Source of the DNA: an uncultured Selenomonas sp.
Lineage (GTDB): Bacteria; Bacillota; Negativicutes; Selenomonadales; Selenomonadaceae
Assembly: GCA_905372355.1 (NCBI GenBank)
Contig: CAJPOT010000019.1
Coordinates: forward strand, 1-31,715
Reading direction: 5' to 3'
DNA length: 31,715 nt
Of this stretch, positions 17,758-28,174 are shown piece after piece. Made by a program: the position numbers and the translations under genes. The notes below the pieces were generated by a model, which did no database searches, was not told the DNA's origin, and saw only the letters and a list, made by a program, of their open reading frames with translations. Position 1 is the stretch's first letter. The number at the start of each line of letters is the position of its first letter.

Positions 17758-18213
17758 TTGTCCATTGAAGTAGGCAGTATTGTTGAGGGTGTTGTGACGG
17801 GCATTACGAATTTTGGAGCGTTCGTCGAGCTGCCTGAGGGGAAGGTCGGTCTTGTCCATATCTCTGAGGTCGCTGACGAGTATGTGCGGGACGTCCATGA
17901 TTTCCTCAAGGAGAAGGACAAGGTGAAGGTCAAGGTCTTGACGATCGACGATCGCGGCAAGATCGGGCTTTCCATCAAGCAACTGCAGGAAAAGAAACCG
18001 ATGGAGAAGAAGGTCGGCGAAGTTCCGCGCCGTCCGATGCCGCCGCGCCGCGGTGCGAGCGGGGACTTTAGGCGGCAGGGGCGTTTCGGTCCGGGCAGTG
18101 CCTCCTTTGAAGACAAGTTGTCGCGCTTCCTCAAGGACAGCGATGAAAGGCTGACGGACTTGCGCCGCAAGACGGATTCCAAGCGCGGCGGCCGCGGTTC
18201 ACGCAGGGATTGA
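17758..18213 (+). CDS. yabR: S1-domain RNA-binding protein, YabR-like
   Basis: A 151-residue protein with one S1 domain (about residues 1-75), including the GxVxGITNFGAFVELPEGKVGLVHISE pattern that starts at about residue 10. The C-terminal half is rich in Arg, Pro and Gly and probably disordered, ending in a basic RGGRGSRRD tail, which would add nonspecific RNA contact. It matches YabR, found after divIC in Bacillus. The start is TTG 17758, decided by AAGGAGG at 17744-17750. It has its own consensus promoter and a structured leader, and is followed by a hairpin, so it is expressed as a single gene. Confidence 0.92.
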   Translation: MSIEVGSIVEGVVTGITNFGAFVELPEGKVGLVHISEVADEYVRDVHDFLKEKDKVKVKVLTIDDRGKIGLSIKQLQEKKPMEKKVGEVPRRPMPPRRGASGDFRRQGRFGPGSASFEDKLSRFLKDSDERLTDLRRKTDSKRGGRGSRRD

Positions 18214-18221
18214 CGACATGA

Positions 18222-18250
18222 GAAAAGCACTCTTACAAGGAGTGCTTTTC
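18222..18250 (+). terminator. Hairpin terminator after yabR
   Basis: GAAAAGCACTC at 18222-18232 pairs perfectly with GAGTGCTTTTC at 18240-18250, an 11-bp stem with a 7-base loop. The right arm supplies TTTT but the tail is CTGTTTATG rather than a pure T run. Confidence 0.7.
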
Positions 18251-18262
18251 CTGTTTATGGTC

Positions 18263-18291
18263 TTGAGAGACGTACTGGGGAAGAGTAGTAC
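18263..18291 (+). promoter_or_regulatory. Possible promoter of tilS-hpt
   Basis: TTGAGA at 18263-18268 and TAGTAC at 18286-18291 are 17 bases apart. The -10 is poor. It is the best candidate between the yabR terminator and tilS. Confidence 0.3.
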
Positions 18292-18326
18292 AGAGCTTGC
18301 CGGACGGCGGCAGATGGGAGAATCTC

Positions 18327-19829
18327 ATGCTGAATAAGGTCTTGGCTTTTTGCGAGGAGCATGGACTTCTGGCGCAGGGCTCTTCCATCGTGGTCGCCGT
18401 CTCGGGTGGCGCAGACTCGATGGCGCTGCTCGATCTGCTGCTGCATTTGCAGGAGCGGCTGGCGCTTTCCGTGCATGTCGCGCATTTCGAGCACGGCATT
18501 CGCGGCGAGGCGTCGCGCGAGGATGCGGACTATGTCGCTGCATTCTGCCGAACGAAGGGTGTTGCCTGCAGCGTGGAGGCGGCGGATGTGCCGCAGTATG
18601 CGAAAGAGCGCAGGATGTCGCTGGAAACGGCGGCACGCGAACTGCGCTACGCTTTTTTGCGTCGTGTAAAGGCGCATGTAGGCGCTCAGGTGATCGCTGT
18701 CGCGCATCATGCAGACGATCAGGCGGAGACGGTGCTGCAGCATATCCTGCGCGGCGCGGGGCTGCACGGCCTCGTGGGCATGAGGCCGCGCACGGGCGAT
18801 GTCGTGCGTCCCCTGCTCGCCTGCAGGAAGGAGGAGCTTGTCGCTTACTGCGCGACGCATGGCATCGAGGTGCGCCACGACGCGACGAACGATGCGGCGG
18901 ATGCGCAGCGCAACTATCTGCGGCTGGAGATCCTGCCGCGCCTCGCCGCGCATGTCAACGCGTCGGCGGGAGCGGCGCTCGTGCGCCTCGCGGAAGCTGC
19001 CCGCGCGGACGACGCTCTGCTCGATGAGATGGCGCAAGCGGCATTTTCGCGCGTCGTCTGCAGCGAGGGGCGGGCAGCGGGCGCGGCGCACGAGAGCCTT
19101 GCGCTTTCGCGCACGGCGTTTCGCGCCGAGCCGCTCGCCTTGCAGCGGCGCATCGTGCGCCTTGCTGCGCACACCTTCGTCGATGAGTCGCACGATTGGG
19201 GCTGGCGGCAGGTCGAGCAAGTGCGCCGCATGATGGTGGAAGGAAGGGGCGGCCTCTCGTGGGACTTGCCCGGCCGCGTGCGCTTTTTCCTCGATGGAAA
19301 AAGGGGCGTCTTTTTTGTCGATGAGCTTCGTACTGCCCATAAGAAAGGCGGTGCAGGAGGCAGGTCGGCTTCCACGCGCAGGACGGCGGACGGCATGGCG
19401 GAGAGCGAACTTTTGAGAGGCGTGCCGCTTCGAGCGCCTGGCGTGACGCGTCTGCCCGCGCTCGGCGTCGCGCTCGTCACGGATTTTGTCCGTGAGCGCA
19501 CCCAGACGGACGGGCGCACGGAAGTCTATTTGCCGTCTCGCGTTCTTGCCGCAGCTGTCGTGCGCACGCGCCGCGCGGGCGACCGCGTGCGCCTTCCTTG
19601 CGGCAAAAAGAAGCTCAAGGATTTCTTCATCGACGAGCATGTGCCGCGCACCGCGCGCGATCGCGTGCCGCTCGTTGTCTGCGACGGGGAGGTCGTCTGG
19701 GCGGTAGGCGTGCGGCGTTTTTCGTCCGCACTGGTGAAGGAAGATGAATCGATGGTACGGCTTCGTGCCATTTTTGAAGAAGGAGCATACGATCATGCAC
19801 AACGATTTGGAGAAGATTCTTTTCGATGA
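18327..19829 (+). CDS. tilS: tRNA(Ile)-lysidine synthetase TilS
   Basis: Converts C34 of the CAU-anticodon tRNA-Ile to lysidine so that it reads AUA. The PP-loop SGGADS is at residues 26-31, followed by the N-type ATP pyrophosphatase domain (ending near 200), a middle linker domain and a C-terminal TilS domain with the RVRLPCGKKKLKDFFID stretch typical of tRNA binding. At 500 residues it is slightly longer than the B. subtilis enzyme. ATG 18327 has GGGAG at 18316-18320; an earlier in-frame ATG at 18297 has no good ribosome site and lies outside the conserved part. The last 35 bases overlap hpt in another frame, implying coupled translation. In Listeria the two are fused, and in B. subtilis TilS and HprT are reported to form a complex acting at ftsH. 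Confidence 0.95.
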   Translation: MLNKVLAFCEEHGLLAQGSSIVVAVSGGADSMALLDLLLHLQERLALSVHVAHFEHGIRGEASREDADYVAAFCRTKGVACSVEAADVPQYAKERRMSLETAARELRYAFLRRVKAHVGAQVIAVAHHADDQAETVLQHILRGAGLHGLVGMRPRTGDVVRPLLACRKEELVAYCATHGIEVRHDATNDAADAQRNYLRLEILPRLAAHVNASAGAALVRLAEAARADDALLDEMAQAAFSRVVCSEGRAAGAAHESLALSRTAFRAEPLALQRRIVRLAAHTFVDESHDWGWRQVEQVRRMMVEGRGGLSWDLPGRVRFFLDGKRGVFFVDELRTAHKKGGAGGRSASTRRTADGMAESELLRGVPLRAPGVTRLPALGVALVTDFVRERTQTDGRTEVYLPSRVLAAAVVRTRRAGDRVRLPCGKKKLKDFFIDEHVPRTARDRVPLVVCDGEVVWAVGVRRFSSALVKEDESMVRLRAIFEEGAYDHAQRFGEDSFR

Positions 19830-20334
19830 GGCGCAGCTCGCCGAGATGGTGGAGCGGCTTGGGCGCGAGATCACGCGCGATTATGCAGGTGAGGAGATCT
19901 ACGCCGTCGGCATTCTGAAGGGCGCCGTGCTCTTCTACGCCGACCTCGTGCGCGCCATCGACTTGCCCGTGACGCTCGATTTCATGCAGCTTTCGAGTTA
20001 TGGAAGCGGTACGAGTTCGACGGGCGATGTGCAGATTCTCCTCGACCTCGCGAAGAGCGTCGCGGGGCGCAACATCCTGCTCATCGAGGATATTGTGGAT
20101 TCGGGACTTTCCATGCACTATCTGATGGAGAACTTCCGCCATCGAAAGGCGAAGAGCGTCAAGCTCTGCTCGCTTTTGAGTAAGCCGTCTCGGCGCAAGG
20201 TCGATGTGAAAGTCGACTACTGCGGTGCTGAAGTGCCCGACGCCTTCCTCGTTGGCTATGGGCTTGACTACGATCAAAAGTACAGGAACCTGCCGTACCT
20301 CGGCATCCTGAAGCCTGAAATCTACAGCAAATGA
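19795..20334 (+). CDS. hpt: Hypoxanthine phosphoribosyltransferase
   Basis: Makes IMP or GMP from hypoxanthine or guanine and PRPP in purine salvage. The 179-residue length is normal. The PRPP-binding loop EDIVDSG is at residues 98-104, and the C-terminal LVGYGLDYDQKYRNLPYLG stretch is the purine-binding region of HprT. I chose ATG 19795 because AAGGAG at 19780-19785 precedes it and the protein then begins like other HprTs; the frame is open further upstream inside tilS but adds residues absent from the family. The start lies inside tilS and the stop is 48 bases before the ftsH promoter. Confidence 0.96.
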   Translation: MHNDLEKILFDEAQLAEMVERLGREITRDYAGEEIYAVGILKGAVLFYADLVRAIDLPVTLDFMQLSSYGSGTSSTGDVQILLDLAKSVAGRNILLIEDIVDSGLSMHYLMENFRHRKAKSVKLCSLLSKPSRRKVDVKVDYCGAEVPDAFLVGYGLDYDQKYRNLPYLGILKPEIYSK

Positions 20335-20356
20335 GCCGGCATGCGCCTTCTGTGAA

Positions 20357-20368
20357 ATATTCGAATAT
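20357..20368. promoter_or_regulatory. Perfect palindrome just upstream of the ftsH promoter
   Basis: ATATTCGAATAT is a perfect 12-bp palindrome ending 13 bases before the -35. It is suited for a dimeric regulator contacting polymerase. It does not match CIRCE, CtsR or LexA sites. Confidence 0.4.
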
Positions 20369-20381
20369 CGTGCGAAAGGGT

Positions 20382-20410
20382 TTGTATAACACCTGTTTTA
20401 ATGCTATAAT
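20382..20410 (+). promoter_or_regulatory. ftsH promoter (extended -10)
   Basis: TTGTAT at 20382-20387 and TATAAT at 20405-20410 are 17 bases apart, with an extended -10 TGC at 20402-20404. Transcription would start near 20417, giving a leader of about 138 bases. Confidence 0.8.
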
Positions 20411-20442
20411 GAAATGCTGTAGAGGTTTTTTGTTGTGTGAGT

Positions 20443-20467
20443 CAAAAGGCGCTTTCGTCGCCTTTTG
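20443..20467 (+). promoter_or_regulatory. Stem-loop in the ftsH leader
   Basis: CAAAAGGCG at 20443-20451 pairs perfectly with CGCCTTTTG at 20459-20467, a 9-bp stem with a 7-base loop. It lies about 26 bases after the predicted transcript start. The tail has no T run, so it is not a strong terminator; a partial attenuator or stabilising structure is possible. Confidence 0.45.
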
Positions 20468-20554
20468 CTGAAACATGATATGGGGATTTTGGTGAAATGC
20501 CGTGACTTTCCGGCTTTTTCTTAAAGCATTGTTTTGGAACAGGAGGATGACCGA

Positions 20555-22546
<1,992 letters not shown>

Positions 22547-22582
22547 GAGAAGTCGGGAAGATTCCCGCGCTTCAAAGACAGA

Positions 22583-22609
22583 GGGCTGTTTCCAGGAAAC
22601 AGCCCTTTT
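22583..22609 (+). terminator. Terminator after ftsH
   Basis: GGGCTGTTTCC at 22583-22593 pairs perfectly with GGAAACAGCCC at 22595-22605, followed by TTTT. The formal one-base loop would open to about five bases. A smaller CGGGAA/TTCCCG hairpin lies at 22554-22567. Confidence 0.75.
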
Positions 22610-22626
22610 CGTCAGGAGGGATGAAT

Positions 22627-23607
22627 TTGCGCTCCAGGATTTTAGAGCTTTTGCGCAAGGCGGGCGAAGAGTACATGTCAGGCGAGGAGATCGCCAAGAG
22701 GCTCGGCGTTTCGCGCACCGCCGTCTGGAAGCACATCAAGGAGCTTCGTGAGGCAGGCTATGGGATCAAGAGTCGGTCGAGAAGCGGCTACGCCTTGGAG
22801 GAGACGCCCGACTGCCTGCTGCCTGGGGAAATCAAGAACGGCCTTAGGACACGCTTCATCGCCAAGGACATCGTCTTTTTTGAAGAGATCGATTCGACGA
22901 ATCAAGTGGCGAAGCAGCTCGCGCAAAAGGGCGCAGCGACAGGCACCGTCGTCGTGGCAGAGTCGCAGGGAAAGGGGCGCGGACGCTTGGAGCGTTCGTA
23001 CTTCTCGCCTGCGGGAAAGGGGATCTGGTTTTCGGTGATCCTGCGCCCGCATATCCTGCCGCAGGAAGCGCCGAAGTGCACGCTTCTTGCCGCCGTCGCT
23101 GTGGCGATGGCGATGAAGCGTTTTGACCTCAAGGCAGAGATCAAGTGGCCGAACGACATCCTGCACGAGGGGAAGAAACTCACGGGCATCCTGACGGAGA
23201 TGAGCGCCGAGATCGACCGCATCAATTACATCGTCATCGGCACGGGCATCAATGTCAATATTGAGGAGGAGGAGTTCCCCGAGGAGCTGCGCGACAAGGC
23301 GACGTCGCTTTCCATCATGAAGGGGGAGAGATTGCCGCGCGTCGCCTTCTTCCAAGCAGTTCTCGAAGCGCTCGACGAGCTTTGCATCGTGCTGGAAGAA
23401 GACGGATTCGCGCCCATTATCGCGCGCTGGCGCGAGTATGCCGTGACGCTCGGGCAGGAGGTTCATGTCATCGGCGCCATAGGCAAGGACAGCTTCGACG
23501 GCAGAGCGGTCGACATCGACGAAGAGGGCGCGCTGCTCGTTGAGACGGAGGGCGGTGTGCGCCGCGTGCTCGCGGGCGACGTGTCGATTCGCCCGAAGAA
23601 GGCGTAG
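22627..23607 (+). CDS. birA: Bifunctional biotin ligase/biotin operon repressor BirA
   Basis: Attaches biotin to the biotin carboxyl carrier protein and, through its N-terminal winged helix, represses biotin genes. The helix-turn-helix spans about residues 16-42 (SGEEIAKRLGVSRTAVWKHI). The catalytic domain has GKGRGRLERSYFSP in place of the usual GRGRxGRxW loop, then KWPNDI and a C-terminal SH3-like domain. I prefer TTG 22627: AGGAGG at 22614-22619 is seven bases from it, but only one base from the ATG at 22621, which would add two residues. The resulting MRSRILELL start also resembles other BirAs. No biotin biosynthesis genes lie in the window. It heads a packed group with coaX and dusB. Confidence 0.93.
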   Translation: MRSRILELLRKAGEEYMSGEEIAKRLGVSRTAVWKHIKELREAGYGIKSRSRSGYALEETPDCLLPGEIKNGLRTRFIAKDIVFFEEIDSTNQVAKQLAQKGAATGTVVVAESQGKGRGRLERSYFSPAGKGIWFSVILRPHILPQEAPKCTLLAAVAVAMAMKRFDLKAEIKWPNDILHEGKKLTGILTEMSAEIDRINYIVIGTGINVNIEEEEFPEELRDKATSLSIMKGERLPRVAFFQAVLEALDELCIVLEEDGFAPIIARWREYAVTLGQEVHVIGAIGKDSFDGRAVDIDEEGALLVETEGGVRRVLAGDVSIRPKKA

Positions 23608-23668
23608 ATTATGGGAAATGTGCCTTTTCTAGCCTGCCTAGGGGCAGTGCAGTCTGGGAGGATGGAGA

Positions 23669-24439
23669 ATGTTACTTGTTTTTGACATAGGAAACAGCAA
23701 TATCGTGATGGGCACCTACGAGGGGAAGAAGCTCCTGCGCCATTGGCGCATCTCGACGGACAGGCAGAAGACGGGCGACGAGTATGGCATGCTCATCAAC
23801 AACCTCTTCGCGTATCAGAACATCCGCATGGAGCAGGTGAGGTCGATCATCATATCGTCCGTCGTGCCGCCTCTGATGGTGCCGATGATCAAGATGTGCG
23901 AGCGCTACTTCCACATCCATCCGCTCGTCGTGGGGCCGGGCATCAAGACGGGCTTCCGCATTTCCTATGAGAATCCACGCGAGATCGGCGCCGACCGCAT
24001 CGTCAACGTCGCGGGTGCTTTCGAGCAGTACGGCGGGCCCTTGATTGTCATCGACATCGGCACGGCGACAACCTTCGACGTCGTCGCGCCGAACGGCGAC
24101 TTCCTCGGCGGCGTCATCGCGCCGGGGCTGTCGAGTTCTGCGGACGCGCTCTTCCAGCGCGCCGCGAGATTGCCGCGCATCGAGCTGGTGACGCCGAAGC
24201 GCATCATCAGCCGCAACACGGTCAGCGGTATGCAGGCTGGCATCATCTACGGCTACGTCGGGCAGATCGACGAGATCGTGCGCCGCATGAAGAAGGAGAT
24301 GGGCTACGACGAGATCAAGGTCGTCGCGACGGGCGGCTACGCACGCATGGTTTCGCGCGAATCGAAGACGATCGACAAGATCGATCATTTCCTGACGCTC
24401 ACGGGACTTCGCGTCCTCTATGAGAGGAACGCCGAATGA
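23669..24439 (+). CDS. coaX: Type III pantothenate kinase CoaX
   Basis: Phosphorylates pantothenate, the first step of CoA synthesis; type III enzymes are insensitive to CoA feedback. The 256-residue protein starts [11 protein letters not shown] with the ATP-binding Asp at residue 6, and carries the second ASKHA-fold motif DIGTATTFD and the GGVIAPGL loop in the middle. GGGAGG at 23656-23661 is seven bases before ATG 23669. The stop overlaps the dusB start by four bases (ATGA). This is also the position of coaX in Bacillus, near ftsH and dusB. Confidence 0.97.
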   Translation: MLLVFDIGNSNIVMGTYEGKKLLRHWRISTDRQKTGDEYGMLINNLFAYQNIRMEQVRSIIISSVVPPLMVPMIKMCERYFHIHPLVVGPGIKTGFRISYENPREIGADRIVNVAGAFEQYGGPLIVIDIGTATTFDVVAPNGDFLGGVIAPGLSSSADALFQRAARLPRIELVTPKRIISRNTVSGMQAGIIYGYVGQIDEIVRRMKKEMGYDEIKVVATGGYARMVSRESKTIDKIDHFLTLTGLRVLYERNAE

Positions 24440-25392
24440 GGCTCGGCAGGCTCGATTTTCCCGTACCCGTCTTTCTCGCACCGATGGCGGGTGTGACGGA
24501 CATGGCGTACCGCATCCTCGTTCACGAGATGGGCTGCCCGCTCGTCTACACGGAGATGGTCAGCACGAATGGCATCAACTACCGAAACGAGCGCACGCTC
24601 AAGATGCTTCAGACCGATCCGCGTGAGCGACCTCTGGCCATGCAGCTTTTCGGCAATGAGCCGGAAGCTGTGGCGCGTGCTGCCGCCTATGTCGAGAGCC
24701 TCGGCGTCGCCGACGTCATCGACTTCAACATGGGCTGTCCCGCGCCGAAGATCGTCAAGAACGGCGAGGGATCGGCGCTGCTCCTCGATCCTGTGCGTGC
24801 CGAGCGCATCTTGAAGGCATTGAAGCATGCCGTCAATCTGCCCGTGACGGTGAAGATTCGAAAGGGCTGGGACGCGGCGCACGTCAACGCGGTGGAGATT
24901 GCCGCGCGCGCCGAAGCGGCGGGCGTTGACGCCATCGCCGTGCACGGCAGGACGCGCGAGCAGTTCTACAGCGGCGAGGCGGATTGGGCAATCATCCGCG
25001 CCGTGAAGGAGCGTGTCGCCATTCCCGTCATCGCGAACGGCGATGTCCGAAGCGTCGTCGATCTCGTGCGCATCTTCGAGGCGACGGATGCCGACGGCGT
25101 GATGGTCGGCAGAGCCGCGCAGGGAAATCCGTGGCTCTTTCGTGAGATGGCGGGCTTCCTGCGTACGGGCGAGGTTGCTGCGCCGCCGACGGCCTCCGAG
25201 CGGCGTGCGCTCATCCTGCGCCACCTCGACATGCTGCTCGAAACGAAGGGCGACTACGTCGGGCCGCGCGAGATGCGAAAGCATGCGACGTGGTATACGC
25301 GCGGCATGAAGAACGGTGCGCGTCTCAGAGAGCTTTTCAATCGCGCGGAAACGAGAGCGGATTTCGCCGCGATCTTGGAAAATTTGGCATAA
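24436..25392 (+). CDS. dusB: tRNA-dihydrouridine synthase, DusB type
   Basis: An FMN-dependent enzyme that reduces uridines in the tRNA D loop. It is 318 residues long. [10 protein letters not shown] near residues 16-25 binds [11 protein letters not shown] holds the catalytic cysteine at residue 101, and [12 protein letters not shown] (about 171-182) is the conserved phosphate/FMN region. The C-terminal helical domain contacts tRNA. It starts inside the coaX stop codon, so translation is coupled. Its assignment to DusB rather than another Dus is by position next to coaX and overall similarity. Confidence 0.95.
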   Translation: MRLGRLDFPVPVFLAPMAGVTDMAYRILVHEMGCPLVYTEMVSTNGINYRNERTLKMLQTDPRERPLAMQLFGNEPEAVARAAAYVESLGVADVIDFNMGCPAPKIVKNGEGSALLLDPVRAERILKALKHAVNLPVTVKIRKGWDAAHVNAVEIAARAEAAGVDAIAVHGRTREQFYSGEADWAIIRAVKERVAIPVIANGDVRSVVDLVRIFEATDADGVMVGRAAQGNPWLFREMAGFLRTGEVAAPPTASERRALILRHLDMLLETKGDYVGPREMRKHATWYTRGMKNGARLRELFNRAETRADFAAILENLA

Positions 25393-25412
25393 GGCTATAG
25401 AAAGGTGATATT

Positions 25413-26810
25413 ATGGCAGAAACGAAGGACAAGAAGAAGGAACTGCCTTGGAGTGCGTACTCCGAAGCTGAGAAAAAGGAACTAGAGGCGCTTTCCAAAG
25501 GCTACATCGAGTTTTTGACGAAGTGCAAGACGGAGCGCGAGAGCGTGCGCGAGATCATCCGACAGGCGCAGGCGGCAGGCTACGAAGATCTTGAAGAAAT
25601 CGTGCGTTCCGGAAGGAAGATCGCACCCGGCGCGAAGGTTTACTGCGCCTACATGAAGAAAGCGATCGCGCTCTTTCATGTAGGCACGGAGCCGCTGGAA
25701 AACGGCCTGGCGATTCTCGGTGCACACATCGACACGTGCCGCCTCGACGTCAAGCAGAATCCGCTCTATGAGGACGGTGGTCTCGCCTACCTTGATACGC
25801 ATTATTACGGCGGCATCAAGAAGTATCAGTGGGTCACGGTTCCCCTCGCGCTGCATGGCGTCGTCGCCAAGAAGGACGGCACGGTGCAGGATATCGTCAT
25901 CGGCGAAGAGGCTTCCGAGCCGACCTTCTGCGTGACCGATCTTCTCGTGCACCTGTCGCAGGAGCAGCTCAAGAAGTCGGCGGACAAGGTCGTCGAAGGC
26001 GAGAAGCTCGATGTGCTCGTCGGCACGCTGCCGCTTGCGGGCGAGGAAAAGGAGGCTGTGCAGAAGAACGTGCTTCATCTGCTGCAGGAAAAGTACGGCA
26101 TCGAAGAAGAAGACTTCCTGTCAGCGGAGCTTTCCTTCGTACCCGCAGGTGCGGCTCGCGAGATGGGCTTCGACCGCAGCATGATCCTCGGCTACGGGCA
26201 GGACGACCGCGTGTGCTCCTATACATCGCTCGCTGCCATGCTTGAGACGAAGCCCTCGAAGCGCACGGCGTGCTGCCTGCTCGTCGACAAGGAGGAGATC
26301 GGCAGCGTCGGTGCGACGGGCATGCGCTCGCACTTCTTCGAGAACATGCTCGCCGAACTCATGAATGCGCTCGGCCAATATTCGGAACTTGCCGTGCGCC
26401 GTGCGCTCGCCTCGTCCAAGATGCTCTCGTCCGACGTTTCCTCGGGCTATGACGCGCTCTACGCCGAGGCCTTCGACAAGCGCAACGTCGCCTACCTCGG
26501 GCGCGGCATGGTCTTCAATAAGTTTACGGGTTCGCGCGGCAAGTCCGGCTCGAACGACGCGAATGCCGAATATCTGGGCGAACTTCGCGCCATGCTCGAT
26601 GCGCGCGGCGTGCGCTACCAGTCCGCCGAACTCGGCAAGGTCGATCTCGGCGGCGGCGGCACGATCGCCTACATCATGGCGCTCTACGGCATGCAGGTCA
26701 TCGACAGCGGCGTCGCGGTGCTCTCAATGCATGCGCCGTGGGAAGTCACGAGCAAGGTTGACGTCTACGAAGTGAAGAAAGGGTACGCCGCGTTTCTCGC
26801 GGAGGCATAA
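25413..26810 (+). CDS. M18-family zinc aminopeptidase
   Basis: A 465-residue cytosolic metallopeptidase of the M18 (aspartyl aminopeptidase/LAP-IV) family that removes N-terminal residues from peptides. Likely metal and catalytic residues are H105 and D107 in AHIDT, E294/E295 in DKEEIGS, the Asp pair at 264-265, and H440 in SMHAPWE. The M18 tetrahedral fold is known for binding two zinc ions. The start is ATG 25413 after the GAAAGGTG ribosome site; the protein begins with a lysine-rich tail of about 10 residues. It follows dusB by 20 bases and runs into the CDF gene with a 6-base gap, so an operon is likely. Substrate preference cannot be read out. Confidence 0.93.
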   Translation: MAETKDKKKELPWSAYSEAEKKELEALSKGYIEFLTKCKTERESVREIIRQAQAAGYEDLEEIVRSGRKIAPGAKVYCAYMKKAIALFHVGTEPLENGLAILGAHIDTCRLDVKQNPLYEDGGLAYLDTHYYGGIKKYQWVTVPLALHGVVAKKDGTVQDIVIGEEASEPTFCVTDLLVHLSQEQLKKSADKVVEGEKLDVLVGTLPLAGEEKEAVQKNVLHLLQEKYGIEEEDFLSAELSFVPAGAAREMGFDRSMILGYGQDDRVCSYTSLAAMLETKPSKRTACCLLVDKEEIGSVGATGMRSHFFENMLAELMNALGQYSELAVRRALASSKMLSSDVSSGYDALYAEAFDKRNVAYLGRGMVFNKFTGSRGKSGSNDANAEYLGELRAMLDARGVRYQSAELGKVDLGGGGTIAYIMALYGMQVIDSGVAVLSMHAPWEVTSKVDVYEVKKGYAAFLAEA

Positions 26811-26816
26811 AGCGGC

Positions 26817-27986
26817 ATGTACGAAGTTCTTTTCCGCCGTTTCGTCAAGAACCATGACAAGACGGCATTGCCCGAGGTGCGCTTTGCCTACGGGAATCTG
26901 AGCGGCCGCGTCGGCATAGCAGTCAATTTCCTCCTCAGTGCCATCAAACTTGCGCTCGGTCTCATGAGTGGTGCCGTCTCCGTCGTCGCCGACGCCGTGC
27001 ACAACCTCGCCGATGCAGCGGCGTCCATTGCGACGCTTCTAGGATTTCGTCTCGCGGCGAAGCCGGCGGATGCCGAGCACCCCTTTGGGCACGGCAGGAT
27101 CGAGTACATTACAGGCCTCTGTATCGCGGGGCTGATCCTTCTGATCGGCTTTAAGCTATTGGAAGCTTCCGTAGAGAAGATCCTCGCGCCCGAACCGCCC
27201 GAGGTGAGCGTTTCGATGCTCGTGATCCTCACGGCGTCCATCGCGCTGCAGCTCTGGCTCGGCCGCTTCAACAAGACGATCGGCGAGCGCATCGATTCAG
27301 CGGCGATCCGTGCGGCGGCGGCGGACAGTCTGAACGACTGCATCGCGACCGTCGTCGTCGTCGCCAGCCTCGCGTTCCATTATGCGACGGGAATCGACAT
27401 CGACGGCTGGGCGGGCGTCCTCGTCGCGCTCTTTATTCTGCACAGTGGCTGGGAGGCAGCGCGCGACACGCTGCAGCCGCTTCTCGGACAGCCGCCCGAT
27501 CCCGCGCTCGTCGAGGGAATCGAGAAGACGGTGCTCAAGCACCGCGCGATCACGGGCGTGCATGACATCATCATCCACGACTACGGCCCAGGGCGCATCT
27601 TCGCTTCGGTGCATGCCGAGGTGCCTGCTTCGATGGACTTCCTCAAAGCGCACGAGATCATCGACGGAGTCGAAGAACTTCTGCGCAGGAAGTATCACAT
27701 CATCGTGACCGTCCACATGGATCCTGTCGTCACGGACGATCCTGAGGTTGAGCGTGCGCGTGCAGAGGTGGAGGCCATCATGCGCGAGAACAAGTTGGGT
27801 GAATCCATCCATGACTTTCGCATGACGACGGCAAAGGGCGGCGGCAAGAAACTCATCTTTGACGTTGAAGTTGCTCCTGCATGCAAGATGACGAACGAAG
27901 ATGTGCGTTTCTTCCTTACACGGGAAATTGAGGAACGTCATCCAATCTATCATCCTGTGATTCGCGTCGACCGCTTCTTCTGTTGA
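26817..27986 (+). CDS. Cation diffusion facilitator (CDF) metal transporter with a duplicated C-terminal domain
   Basis: A 389-residue inner-membrane metal/H+ antiporter. Six membrane segments span about residues 28-215. The metal-site residues are H62 and D66 (HNLAD) in segment 2 and D170 and D174 (DSLND) in segment 5, an HxxxD/DxxxD combination. This is not the NxxxD pattern of manganese exporters, so zinc, cobalt or iron are possible and the metal stays open. The C-terminus carries two dimerisation-type domains (about 240-315 and 316-389), so the protein is about 90 residues longer than a typical CDF. ATG 26817 relies on GGAGG at 26801-26805 inside the preceding gene. Confidence 0.93.
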   Translation: MYEVLFRRFVKNHDKTALPEVRFAYGNLSGRVGIAVNFLLSAIKLALGLMSGAVSVVADAVHNLADAAASIATLLGFRLAAKPADAEHPFGHGRIEYITGLCIAGLILLIGFKLLEASVEKILAPEPPEVSVSMLVILTASIALQLWLGRFNKTIGERIDSAAIRAAAADSLNDCIATVVVVASLAFHYATGIDIDGWAGVLVALFILHSGWEAARDTLQPLLGQPPDPALVEGIEKTVLKHRAITGVHDIIIHDYGPGRIFASVHAEVPASMDFLKAHEIIDGVEELLRRKYHIIVTVHMDPVVTDDPEVERARAEVEAIMRENKLGESIHDFRMTTAKGGGKKLIFDVEVAPACKMTNEDVRFFLTREIEERHPIYHPVIRVDRFFC

Positions 27987-28004
27987 ACAAAGTTCCTTCC
28001 TTCA

Positions 28005-28071
28005 GGAACCGCTGATAAATTCAGCCGTCCATCTTCACGAATCTGGGCGGTTTCGTCTTATCATCGTTTCC
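28005..28071. repeat. Short element with terminal inverted repeats (copy B)
   Basis: GGAACCGCTGATAA at 28005-28018 and TTATCATCGTTTCC at 28058-28071 form terminal inverted repeats matching at 12 of 14 positions. The inner part shares about 40 bases with copy A at 67-106 (31 identical). The 67-bp size, lack of a coding frame and intergenic position resemble a miniature inverted-repeat element or a REP-like structure. A hairpin GTTCCT/AGGAAC at 27992-28009 overlaps its left edge. Confidence 0.55.
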
Positions 28072-28174
28072 TTAAAATTTGGGTAGTTTAGGCAAAGAAG
28101 CAGGAGTTTAAGCCTTGATGAAGAATAAAAATACTTGATGTAGGCAATAATTTTGAAATCAGGAGGCAGAAAAC

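Noticed and set aside
20335..20554. CIRCE or CtsR heat-shock operator before ftsH
   Set aside because: No TTAGCACTC-N9-GAGTGCTAA or GGTCAAA-type repeats are present; only the ATATTCGAATAT palindrome is seen.
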